Shown: piece by piece, positions 11,107 through 22,140 of the stretch
Numbering within the stretch: the first letter of the stretch is position 1
Layout: each line of letters opens with the position of its first letter
From: Oxytricha trifallax
Lineage: Eukaryota; Ciliophora; Spirotrichea; Sporadotrichida; Oxytrichidae
Length of the DNA stretch: 64,000 bases
Direction of reading: 5' to 3'
NCBI GenBank assembly: GCA_000711775.1
Contig: ARYC01017658.1
Span: 1-64,000 of the forward strand
Made by a program: the position numbers and the translations under genes
Notes under the pieces: model-generated
Database searches by the model: none
The model's input: the letters and a program-made list of their open reading frames with translations, nothing else
What the model was told of the DNA's origin: nothing

Positions 11107-12328
11107 TGCATTAAATGCAGCTATGTTCATAGCTTTGGCTTAGAAACATGGTAATATAGTGTTGATTACCGGTTGATTCATCAATTCATGCAGTTTCTAT
11201 CTTTTGAGTTTCTCCTGTTACTCTCTTTATGAATCAATAGTATTTGACTTTCTTTTGGCAGGTTTAATTTTTAAGTTTCTTTATCTTTAATCAAGAACTC
11301 GCTTAAGTGATGCTTTTGTATATGTTTCTTCACTTTTGCTGAATGGGTATAGGATTTCATACAAGTTTTACATTGATACCTGCCATCGACTTTATCATGC
11401 TTGAAATAGATCTTAGCTCTACCAGAGTGTATTTCTTTGATGTTCCTCTTCAAGCTAGAATCAGTTGAGAAGAAATTTTAGCAGTCTTCACATTAAAATG
11501 TTTTATTTTTTTCTATTGGTTGCTGTTCCTTATCTTCTTCAATCAATTCAACTTATGTTTAAACTCCCATCTCTGCTCTTTATTTCTTGTTTTAAACTTC
11601 AATTATAAAGACCTCTGCTTCAAACTCTAGAGCTCTTAGATCAACCTCCCTTTCAATATAGATTAATTCTGGTTTCTTGGATGATCCAAATTGAGCTATG
11701 ATTATCCTGCTTCAAGAGAAACTGCTTTGCGATTCAAGTTAGCCGCCATATTTAAATTCAAATTTAAATTATATTTTAGCTCTAATAACCTCTAGGGTTA
11801 TTGTAACTTTGTATGGGAGTTGGCATTGCAACAACAATGGTTGATTCTTAGGCGTTAGACATCATATTTTACTAAGTTTAAAACTATAAATTTTCTTATT
11901 TCATGCTTAATATTTTGAATTTTGCTACTAACTTAGAAAAAAATTAGGTTGGTACTGGTACCAATTAGGTTTTGAACCATTTTGGAACTTTTTCATCAAA
12001 CCTCATAAGTTTAAAACTAGGTACTAATTAAGTTTTGGTACTATTAAATTTGTACCAATTCAAATTAAACAGATTTAGTACCAGTACTAATTAAATTTAA
12101 ACAAATTTAGTACTAATTTAATGGAACTAAATTGATAAAAATGGAGCTCCATTTCTGCAGTTTGTTACAGCTTTTGCAAACTTTCTCCACGTATCCTTAC
12201 CAGGTTGACCTCCTATAAGATGCCCATATTTAATAGTAAGATTTTTAACAGTAGGATCCAGGACTCTATATATTAAAATTTGAAATTCAATAACAAGAGA
12301 AGGAACAAGGATGGAATCTACAAGTAAA

Positions 12329-12348
12329 CCCCAAAACCCCAAAACCCC
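12329..12348 (+). repeat. Exact 20-bp C4A4 telomere sequence
   Basis: C4A4C4A4C4, identical in sequence and length to the double-stranded part of Oxytricha/Stylonychia macronuclear telomeres. TBE tips normally hold 17 bases starting CAAAA. This copy is interstitial, 9 bases inside the left boundary of the insertion. Confidence 0.85.
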
Positions 12349-13595
12349 ATCGTGCTAAAATAGGTGAAAACTAAAGCATATTAATAATTAATTAAAAGTG
12401 AATTTTATATTATAATGAGATGGTTTAAAAAGTCTAACAACTTTAAAAATCAATTAAAGTTATCATAAAGAATTATGATTAAGTTAATTATTTTGTAAGT
12501 CTAAAGGAAATTAAAGTTACTTATATAAAAATCTGCAAGTAACAAAAATTGAGAAAATTTTATAATTTTATCTAATGATTTTCAGACGACAAATGGTTAT
12601 ATTGAATATGTTAAAATACATATCCTTTATCGAACAGAGGTAAGTTAGGCCGCATATTAAAAAGTATAAAATTACATTCAAAAAGCATACTTAAATTGTT
12701 TTGTTAAAAACTCTCACAAACTCTAACAAAATAATATTTCACTTCTATATATTTCCTATTTCTTAATCTATGCATTTGTTCTAAAAATTCAACTTAGTAT
12801 TCAAGCATAAAATCTATATAAACAAATATCTCTGAGATGTTGGCTCTTTAAAAATCAAAAATTCAAAACATATCTAATTTCTAAGACTATCTATAGTTTA
12901 GCTTCCCTTATGCATTCTAATTTTATGTAAAGCTTCTAAAGTACAGAATAGTTTATGCTTTAACTAGAAAAATTATATTATCTTAGTTTATATTCATTAA
13001 TATTACATTACAGATAAATTATTAAGGTAAATGATAATCATTTAACATTGAAATTATATATGAAAAAAAACTATATTTAATTCATTAGAAAACACGAGAA
13101 TGAAACTAATAGAGATTTATGATTTATAACTATTAACTTCTAAATTTCTATAATTAATAGTTTTTTGTTAAAAAACTTATTTTATTAATTATCCACTTAA
13201 ACATAAATAATTTTTATTAAAAAATTGATTTCCTTTAAAATGAGCAATTAGCTATTGATAATTAAAATAATAATTTTAAAGATAAAGAAAATTATATTTA
13301 CACTAATTCAAATAATTTATAAAAGATTAAATTTAGACAAAAATGAAATATCTTGAGTCAAATGAAGTAATATTTCTAAATTAATTTTTTCATAAAAAAA
13401 ATTAATATCAACTTTTACCATCTTACTATAATGGTTTTTAGATGATTATATTGTTAATATATTTGCAAGTTAATTTGTCCGTAAAATAAGCTTTGTTAGA
13501 TTCATTTTCAAAATTAAAATAAAGTATAATTCATCTTTTAATTTGTCATATAAGATTAACTGATAAAAATTAAGTATCTCTTGTAATTTAATTAA

Positions 13596-13634
13596 ACGGG
13601 AAAAAATCACCACCTACTGGTGATAAATTCCCGT
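13596..13634. repeat. GC-capped hairpin in the insertion
   Basis: ACGGG and TCACCA pair with TGGTGA and CCCGT around a five-base CCTAC-type loop and an AT internal bulge. It is the only GC-rich structure in about 1.9 kb. Confidence 0.6.
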
Positions 13635-15098
13635 CATATAATATCCTGATAAATTTTGATATTTTTACTAGATGAATAAACATACGATTGTATAGACGTT
13701 TTATCAAAAATTTTAGAAATAATGACTTGCCCTATAAAGGTCTCTCAAATTTTTTTTTTATACAACTTAAAAAAGATATATATTATTCTATAGTGTTCAT
13801 AAACGTTAGCTTAGTTAAAGATGACTTTTCTATAAATATGTTACTATTTGTTAGAGTTTGTTAGAGTTTATATTAATTTTATTATAAGTGACTTGTATTA
13901 CTGATTATAATATAACATTCGTATAATAAATTAATTGTAAGATTTTGTTAGACATTGTTAGAGTTTGTTAGAGTTTCAATTTAACTTACAATTTAAATTA
14001 ATTTTACTACACATAGATTAATACACTAAGTATTAAATAAAAAATAAAATTATTGAAAATCAAATCAAACTATGAAGAAGAGCAATATACAAAATACTAA
14101 ATTTTCTATAAAAGATAATTTTTTCATCTTAGCAATTATCAAACTTAATCAAAAGTTTTGCTTATTAAAAATTCAGAAGAAAATATAATGAATGACGAAA
14201 AATCATTAGATTAACTGGTCTTATACAAAAATACTCTTTTGAATTTTAATGGTCAATTTAGTATAACTTATAAAAAGTTGGAATCTCTAACGAGCATCCA
14301 CATAAAGAGATTTACTGCAATGAAGAGGGTTGAAGCTCAGGAAATGATCTCAAGATTCAGAAGTAAGGAAGATCTCTATCGATACCTAACTTTACATGGT
14401 AAGATAACTTGATGACCATTAACATATTATACAGTTGGTTTATTCCTTCCAACGATGGAAGGTACCAAATTTTCATTCTTTAAAGCAATACTTTGTGAGG
14501 AGAAGAAAGCTTTTAAAAATAAAGAGATTGAACTAATCGAAATTCCCAACTACCCTGAGATTTCAGTCACTAATCTTTATGAGGATGCCATGTAAGATGA
14601 GGAAGTGGTAGTTTACCTTCCTACTAAGAAACAACTCTCTAATAAACTACCAGAGAGGAACTTCTTCTTTGGTGTTCTTGGTACAATAAAAGAGAAGTAT
14701 CTCAGAGAAATAATTGAAGAAGCTCATAAGAAACGATATTCTATATCTCCTGAAGACTAAAAGAAGTAAGGCATTCTAATAATCTCAGCTTGACTAGAGG
14801 AACTTAAGAATCATCCTCATCTTTCAAGTAAACTCTTACATATAACTTTGTAGGAAAATCTGGACTGCTATATATCTTATGAAAGAGTATGCTAAGGTTC
14901 ATAGAGATAAAAAACAGCAAACAGTTAATTAAGGTAGCAAGAGACTTTATAAAGATGTTTAAAAGCCAGAAGATATGAACATAGATGCAGGAGATGACAG
15001 TAAGAGAAGAAACTTAGAACCTGTCATGCCTTAAGAAGAAGAAGAGAAAGAGAAGCCGAATCCATTTAAGAGTTCGTTTGATATGTGAAATAATTCAT

Positions 15099-16143
15099 TC
15101 ATTTAAGTCTTAAACTTATTATTAAAAATTCATTCTTCCTTTCCTTGCACATATCGTAGTCTTATCTTTATTCACTCTCTTGCAACTACTTTGTATAAAC
15201 TCTCTTGCAACTACTTTGTATTAAGTCTACTGTATCGATTGGTAAATCATGCATTAGATGATACAGCAGTAGCTTCTTATAGTAAATCTTGATTTAACTC
15301 CAGTAAAATTCAATTCCATTAAATTATGGCTTTAATGTACGTTGTTTACAGGAGTTATGTTTAACTCCTCATAAGCTTTCTTAGATTCCTTAGTCTTATG
15401 AACTGATAGGTTATCAACAAACAAGATGATTTCTTAGATACTATACATCTCTCTGAGCTTATGCAAAAACTCGTTATACTGCTCTCGCTTAATAGAGCGA
15501 GGATGAACAATATAAGCTTCTAGGCCTGAATCTTCACTAATACCAGCTAAAATTGCGTGAGTGCCAATCTTTACTTTATAGTCATATACTTCTATATATC
15601 GTACTTTTATGTCAATACTTATTAATTAAAGTGTTGAATGTAAACACTGCTTCATCAGCGTGTATGAACTTGATGTTATAAGTAATTGTTCGCTGCATTT
15701 TATCATATATATAGTTTAAATTATTACTATAAAATGGCACTGTAAAATCAATTACTCTCTTCACTCTGTTGACAGTCTTGAAAGTAATGCCATTTCATAT
15801 ATAAAAATTAGCTATAGTTTAAGGTAAGATACTCATATCAGGAAGCTTGCAATGAAACATCACAGCTCGCGAGTCAAGTGGAAAGTGTGCCCAGTACTTC
15901 AAAGTCTTAGAATCACAGAGGTAGTCAATATGGGTCTGAGAGAACTTTTATTTTATTGCTGGATGTTTGCAGTTACCAGAACTGAAATGCTAAAAAGCTA
16001 GCAAGCAGTGATACCTAACTTATGAGGCACTCTTGTGTAAAAGCTTGCTATAGCTGCATAATTTAGAACTGGTTTGGCTTAGTCTATGTTAATACTCGTA
16101 CCATACCTAAGCTTAAGCAATAATTCTAAATATTTCTCATCAT
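15099..16143 (-). pseudogene. TBE 42-kDa DDE transposase
   Basis: DDE transposase of the TBE element, starting near 16143 and stopping at TGA 15099-15101. The catalytic Glu context NGIEFYW is retained here, unlike TBE-C and TBE-D (NGIK). The C-terminal region carries a short tandem duplication (15179-15228) that repeats IQSSCKR-like codons. TGA codons and a shift in the N-terminal half disable it. It converges with the 22-kDa gene. Confidence 0.8.
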
Positions 16144-16283
16144 AAAAAGACCATAAATTTCGCTAATTTCTATTTCAAATTTTGCAAATTTGCCTAATTT
16201 CTCTACTTATCCCAATAAGACCACCAACTATACCCTACAAATTAAAGCACTTATAAACCTCATTATAGGATTTTGGAGTTTTA

Positions 16284-16390
16284 AATTTAGACATCGATAA
16301 GCTTGAGTATGGTAGTTGGGAAAGTGTTGATTTGAAATTGCAATTTTAATTGGTTAAACGTAATTTCAAAAGATGTTTAAAATATCCAAT
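16284..16390 (+). repeat. Continuation of the direct-repeat array right of TBE-B
   Basis: Starts with the duplicated AAT and contains GGGAAAGTGTTGATTTGAAA at 16319, the same unit start as at 7096 and 7261. It shows that TBE-B entered the array. Confidence 0.6.
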
Positions 16391-17755
16391 AGTTTTTCAT
16401 TTTTAAAGCTTTGTCGGAGAGCTTACAAATGTTAATCTCACAACTACCAGACTCAATCTTGTTGTTGTCTTTATTCATTTGATAATTTATTTTTTACTCT
16501 CAAAAAATACCTCATTTCATATGAAAATAGATATCTCCTCAAATTTAATTATTTTCTTTCTGACTTCTCGATTATAAATTATTTATTACATTTTATCATT
16601 AAATAAAAATAATATACCACTAATTTATTATTAAAAAAATATAAGCTTTTCTAATAAATTTTTTGATAATTGTACATTATTTATAATTTAAGTGTTTTAT
16701 ATTTTTGTTTAAATCTGTTTACTCCTTTTTATTTTTCTTATTTATATTTATCTGATTAAAGCAAAACTTATTAAACACTTCAATAATAAAAATAAATATA
16801 ATTAGCAAAAAATATTATTGAAAAAAGTTTATATATTTTTATAAAAAAATTAATGGTCTATAATTGAGATTTTAAGAGAAAAATGATTTAATTTTGTTTA
16901 TTTATTTTAACATGAAATGGAGTATTTTATGGGGGGTGGATATGGGTAAGGATTAGCTGGTTGGAACATAAACCATATTACAAATTGATTTTTATGGGGA
17001 AATTGAGATGTTGCTGTTCTCTAAAGTTGTATGATATTGTATTTCAAACAGAACAGTATAATTTGTTTTCGGATAATTTTTGATTCCCTTCATTTTACTC
17101 AAGTGTTAAACTGTGATAATTGTTATTAATGCATGTAAATAATAAATTTGAGACACAATCGATTTTTTATCTCTTTCAATTAATAATGGATTATACATTT
17201 GTGACACTATGTACTCAAAACTTATTATCACATATTTTTTGAAGTCTCATGTATATTGAAGTTTCTCTACTTTTTTTATTAAATAATGAAGTATGGATCG
17301 AAAGTAAACATTTATAAGATTTTGTATATTCAAGGTCTGACAGCCATTTCAATAAATTCTGAAAATATTTACATTTAATTCACATTCAATTTAGATATAA
17401 AAAATTATTTAAATTGCATCATTGATATTATACCTTTGCATACCCTTGACTCTGAAAGGTACCGATCTCAGATTTTGCCTATTTATATGAATAAATTAAT
17501 AATATAATAATTTCATTATTTTTTTAAAATTGATTCTAATATTTTAAATGAATATCTATTAGCAATTTATTTAAATTATATACTTTCCACATTATAAGTT
17601 TTACTTTTTATTTTTAAATACAATCGTTGGAGTTAATCACAGTAGTAATATTTATTTAATTAACCTTCGTTTACTACTATTGATTAATAAATAAGTAATA
17701 AATATAAAATATATTTATTTAATTCATTTTTTGTAAACATAGTTACAATGCATCA
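16391..17755. other. AT-rich intergenic DNA
   Basis: No coding-like frame. A G-rich patch near 16930-16960 (ATGGGGGGTGGATATGGG) stands out on the plus strand, without further context. Confidence 0.55.
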
Positions 17756-17759
17756 TAAA

Positions 17760-18435
17760 TGAAGTTGATTTGGCTGTAAACAGGAAGTCAATAAGCAGAG
17801 CAACACAATTGACAAGTTAAGGCAGCAATATCATCGATATTTTTGCCTGACTCTGTTGAGCTTAATAAATGAAAGTAAATTAATAAATTATAAAAGCTCT
17901 AAGTTGATATTGTTTCTAACAACTTAAAGAGTGATTAAAGACTAGACTGCTGCTATGAAAGACGAAGTGAGTTGTTGTTTGTTAGTCTAATTGGCATTCT
18001 TTCCTGGTTGTTTCGTTTACATACTCTAACTAAGAAGATAATGACCGTATTGTGAATCTCTATGTAGATTTATCCACCAGCAAATTCAATGAAAACAAAG
18101 AAACTCTTGATTAAAATGATTACAATCAACTGAGATAGATATTTAATATTTAATTATATTTTAATAAATATAGGCAGAAAAGAAATGATTTGAATTTAAG
18201 AGAGCCTTTCAAAATAAACAGGAACTTAAATGAGGAAACAAGTAGATCCCCACCACAATCATAAGCAGTGCAACTAGAGCAAACAGTTCTGAGATCTCAT
18301 TCAGAGTCCTTGAGAATCAATGACAATAGCAGTGTGAAGAATCCTAGAATAATATGCATAAATCACTATTTAATGTGTTAGAATGGTAGAGGTAACAGCT
18401 AAAGAATGTAGACGATATAAACAAAATAGTTATTT
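17760..18435 (+). CDS. Unidentified coding-like island
   Basis: GC-richer than the flanks. With TAA/TAG as Gln the plus strand reads coherently in parts: NDRIVNLYVDLSTSKFNENK, LREPFKINRNLNEE and SHSESLRINDNSSVKNPR, rich in Asn, Ser and Arg as in many ciliate proteins. Part of the stretch near 18150-18180 is AT-rich and may be an intron or IES. There is no recognisable domain, start or stop. It may be a segment of a somatic gene. Confidence 0.35.
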
Positions 18436-18989
18436 AATTGATATTTAGTTTGAATTTAATAAAGTATGATATTGGTTATATGAAACCAATTAATTATTTT
18501 GATAAATAAATAAAGGATATATAAAAGTTTGAGTTTTCAAGAGAGCATATAAAGAGTTGTAAATGTGTAGATTTACAGCTCAACGGATTATCATTAAATA
18601 AACTAAAAAAGAGTTTTATGTTAATTACTATAGTATTATTTAATTTAGGCAGTATATATTAAAAAATTATGCAACATGATTTTGTTGAAGCAAAAAATAA
18701 AAATTATAGCAAAATAAGTGAATTGAAGGAATTTACATTAATTTATAAATTTAAATTGAATAATAAGTATAGATTTCAAAATTAAGAAATAATAGTATTT
18801 AAATAACTATGGATAAATTTGATTAGACTTGCTTAAAATTTAAATATATCTGTAATATCTTCCTAATTATTTGTTCCCTTGTTTATAGTGTATAAGTAAG
18901 TAAATTAATTGGAAAACCAATTTAACAAGAAAAATTCAAGTAATAATTAAGAAATAATTTAGCAGGGAGTGAGCACAAACTTAATCAAG

Positions 18990-19300
18990 ATAAAGCGGAT
19001 TGAAATAATATTCTAACAAATGTAGAAATGGCACTGGAATCTTCTTGCACTCTCCTTCTTGTACCACTGACTTAACCTTTACGAATAAGATGCTCGTAGA
19101 AATGAGTGAAGGCAGCTTGTTAAGGATAAAAAGCATTTGTGCTCCTGCAATTGAAAAAGGTAAACTTCTGCAGTTTTGTCTCCTTTTTTGTTTGAAATGA
19201 GTATTGAATAGCTATCGCGATAATAAGTCGATTCCTTAACTTTTAAGTTTCCAAGTTATCAGTGATGGTAACTCGCTTGCTAAGTGTCAGAGCTATTACC
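18990..19300 (-). CDS. Unidentified coding-like island
   Basis: The minus strand reads LRNRLIIAIAIQYSFQTKKE, then FFNCRSTNAFYPQQAAFTHF, then YEHLIRKGQVSGTRRRVQED with TAA/TAG as Gln and balanced codon use, then passes into AT-rich DNA. Family unknown. Neighbouring pieces at 19300-19500 may continue in another frame. Confidence 0.35.
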
Positions 19301-19499
19301 CTAAAGTGACTTTGAGACTCACTTCTTGAGCTGAAAAATTCATTAAATGTGCTGCTGCAAAATCATGGTAGAATACGGGTTAATAGATATCTAAGTCGTT
19401 ATTTTTTACATATAGAACAATATTGCAGTTTATCTCTGAATTATCAGCAGATATGGTTAAAATCCTGGAAGCTAATGATAGAGCATGATGACATGTGTC

Positions 19500-20690
19500 A
19501 ATTATAATTAAAATTAACGGTTTTCCAGAATACTTAACACATTTGCTTCATTATAAATTGGTTTCGCTTATGTTTAGGTAAATATATTTATAAAAATGCT
19601 GAAATTTTTCAGAAACTCTATAGTACCGTTGATAAAGTTGACAATTTTACAATGCTTGGTGTCAATTATACAACGCATAAAATATTGTAGGAATACGAAA
19701 TCGTTTTCCAAGGAGCTCTTTTGTAAAATACTTGGCTTAGATTATCTATTTCAAGATCAAACTATTTTTCACAATATCACTTACAAAAGCACCATAAAAT
19801 ATAATTCAACCTAGACAATTTAAGATATTTTGATATTAATAAATATACTTATTTTTAAATAAAAAAATCTATTTTTAATTTATGTACTATTCTTTGAGCA
19901 ATTGATTTTAATCATGTAAATTAACTATTACAATTGATTTAAACTTATTAAAGTAGCATAAACGATTTTAATGCGTTTAATATAATAATTCGATTTAGAA
20001 TGGAAAACTTCAAATTCAGTAATCAAAGGAATGAATCTATAAACAACAGTTATTACTCATAAAATTTATTAGCCAATAAATTGGGAGAAAGTTTGAATGG
20101 TTAATAATATTTTTGTTTAAAATAATAATCATATCAACTTTGTAAAAGATTTATATTGATTAGGTATTTTAAGAAACAAAAATAATAATATATTTTCAAG
20201 ACATAATATCTGGGCTGTATATGCTAATTTTATCAGGAAAAATATTCTTAGTAAGTTATTGATTTCCTCTTCTAAAAGAAGCTCTTTCATTAATAGAAAT
20301 TTCAATTCCGAATACAACAAATGAATACAAAATATAGCAAAGAAATCATATTTGTAAATGATTTTTATTCCCTTCAGTTTTCATTTAGATTACATCTTAA
20401 ATGGAAGTTACATGCCTATGAGAAAAAAAAATTATATAGGTGCTTGTGGGTTGTATACCTTTTTCTTAAGGATTTCATGATATTAGTTTCTGTATATATC
20501 ATGTTTTTAAGAAAATGGTAAGAGAGTTTTGTCTAAGGGCTTGTTTAAATCCTTTAATTTATTTGCTCATCTCAACCCTAAATCTTTTGTTTAAATTTCT
20601 TAACATTATTTTTTTATTTCACCCCTAAGAGCTTTTATGAAAACTAATATTTGGGCACAAGTTACCCATAATAAAATGAGATATTTTAAT
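19500..20690. other. AT-rich DNA, no supported gene
   Basis: Short open frames on both strands (for example near 19600 and 20130-20520) have the AT-driven Ile/Leu/Phe/Lys composition expected by chance. Confidence 0.5.
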
Positions 20691-20699
20691 TCACCCTTT

Positions 20700-21345
20700 T
20701 GTGTTAGACGCTTCATCAATTTTTCCTAAGAGGGTTAATCTACCTTTGTTCGGAAAGCAAGTGTTGGTATCTGGATCATGCTAACATGTGAAATACTAAT
20801 ATATTGTAGTCATTGATAATCTTTTTGTGAACCTTAGTTCGAAATGATTTCAGGTTAAGTTTTAGTTACTCTCAAGACAAGACATCATACCGATATATTT
20901 TTAAATCAGTGTTGTAGATAGGTCCTCAGAAAATTTCCCAAATTTAAGTTTGGTATCCTCCATTCGAATCAGTACAAGAAACTTGTGAAAATAGATGCTC
21001 TATGACCTTGAGAGCCAAAGAATGGAACTTTCTTTTTCCCGTTTTTTCTTGCACCTTTACTCATTTCTTGAACTTGGGATTTTTCTATTCGCGTTATTAT
21101 TGCTTAAGTTGGCTATCTTTACAGTTAATGCTTTTTTCTTCTAGTGACACTACCCCTTTGTTCATTGCTAGATTGATTCCTTCGCAAATAATACTAGTAT
21201 AATAATACTTTCAAAGGATAAATTCTACTCTCAATTGAGTAGGAAATGCGACCTAGACACTCTGGAACATAATAGTGAAGCTTTTGTGATATTTACTAAT
21301 GAAATTTCTATTCAAACTTGTTCATCACAGACCACATAAAACTGT
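20700..21345 (-). pseudogene. Unidentified coding-like island with frame changes
   Basis: The minus strand contains MNKGVVSLEEKSINCKDSQL, KRKFHSLALKVIEHLFSQVS and CTDSNGGYQTQIWEIFQG in one frame, then pieces in other frames. Base composition is closer to coding than the flanks. No domain recognised. Confidence 0.3.
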
Positions 21346-21349
21346 TTCT

Positions 21350-22140
21350 CTCCATTGCGAAAGATGATTAATATCAAATTTCGTTTTTTGAGATATATTT
21401 CATTAAAAATAATTTTTTTGTGGTTAATCTTTATTCGATATTTTTATTCATAATGATTCATTTCTTAAGTAATTTTATAATAATATTTTAGGTGTTAATG
21501 TCTTTTTTAATTACACTCTTTATTAATTTCTTTAATTTAGTAATGATCTAGATAACTGAAATAATTTAAAATTAAGAAAATGATGAAATTATACAATCTT
21601 AACTTATTGTTGTTTAGTTATTTTTTTTAAATTTTATTATTCAATTAGATTATTGATTTAGTTAATTACTTATATTACTTTATTATCTAAGTTAAAGATT
21701 TCTTCATAAATTAAATTGAGCTGTATATATTTATGGTTTATTGATTTTAGATGATGATTTTTATATTTATAATTTTTTCCACCAATATTAAATATTTAGG
21801 TTTTTTTAATATCTCTTATTACTCCTATTTACAACTTTTTTGCATTAAGTTAATTATTCAATTAAAAAAAATATTATTCTTTTCTTTATTCTAATTATTG
21901 ATATAAATTAATGTCTAAAAGTATGAGTTCCTATTTTAATATATTTTTATTTCTTTACCTTCAATCTCGCCAATTAAATATTATGTATTTTATTAATAAA
22001 TATATAAATGAAAAGAGATTCATTTATTAAGGAGTTAACGAGTCATATAGCTCTTAAGTAATAAATTATATGGCGATAATTCATATTCTTATATTTCTGG
22101 TAAAAGGTAAAAAACATAACCCTTTAATTTTTTGAGAAGT
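21350..22140. other. T-rich intergenic DNA
   Basis: Long T/A runs; nothing recognised. Immediate 5' flank of the LINE-like element. Confidence 0.5.

Larger units (their letters stand above)
9518..11749 (-). pseudogene. TBE 57-kDa zinc-finger/protein-kinase gene, interrupted
   Basis: Starts at ATG 11749 (MAANLNRKAVSLEAGQ) and stops at TGA 9518-9520. A C2H2 finger is visible at 11300-11450 (CKTCMKSYTH...HIQKHH), then a Lys/Gln-rich linker, then a kinase-like domain with VHRDLKPENV, an activation-segment start VVIDFNRALR and LGTTGYS. TBE elements are known to encode this combination; its role in transposition is unknown. Several frame changes show decay. An 818-bp insertion splits the linker between finger and kinase. 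Removing it between the TATCAAT repeats fuses AAFNAID to NYKQIS in frame, which aligns with TBE-D. Confidence 0.8.
12313..14286. mobile_element. 1967-bp insertion bounded by GGAATCT repeats, with telomere-like start
   Basis: GGAATCT occurs at 12313-12319 and 14280-14286. Removing one copy plus the intervening DNA restores the 22-kDa gene's start (MES-LTS...). The insert is extremely AT-rich, has no coding-like frame, and near its left end carries CCCCAAAACCCCAAAACCCC. It also holds repeated GTTAGAGTTT motifs (13850-13975) and a GC-capped hairpin (13596-13634). No matching G4T4 sequence occurs at the right end, so it is not a simple TBE copy. Confidence 0.7.
12311..15088 (+). pseudogene. TBE 22-kDa protein gene, interrupted after codon 3
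   Basis: The ATG at 12311 and GAATCT are followed by an insertion; the frame resumes at 14287 (LTSIHIKRFTAMKRVEAQE) and runs to TGA 15086-15088. It aligns with TBE-D at MKRVEAQEMISRFRSKEDL, VGLFLPTMEG, AILCEEKKAFK, IPNYPEISVTNLY and FFFGVLGTIKEKYLREIIEE. The family is found only in TBE-like elements and its function is unknown. In-frame TGA codons after the residues GKIT and within ISA-stop-LEEL (TGG in TBE-D) mark it as dead. It converges with the transposase gene, with a gap of about 10 bp. Confidence 0.8.
9390..16283. mobile_element. TBE-family transposon with two internal insertions (TBE-B)
   Basis: The left tip 9390-9406 is CAAAACCCCAAAATCCC and the right tip is its complement with a few substitutions, ending at 16283. 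AAT flanks both ends (9387-9389 and 16284-16286), the known TBE target duplication. Genes occur in the TBE order: zinc-finger/kinase (minus), 22-kDa (plus), transposase (minus). The span of 6894 bp exceeds the usual roughly 4.1 kb because of insertions at 10282-11106 and 12313-14286; without them the element is about 4.1 kb. All three genes carry lesions. Confidence 0.9.
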
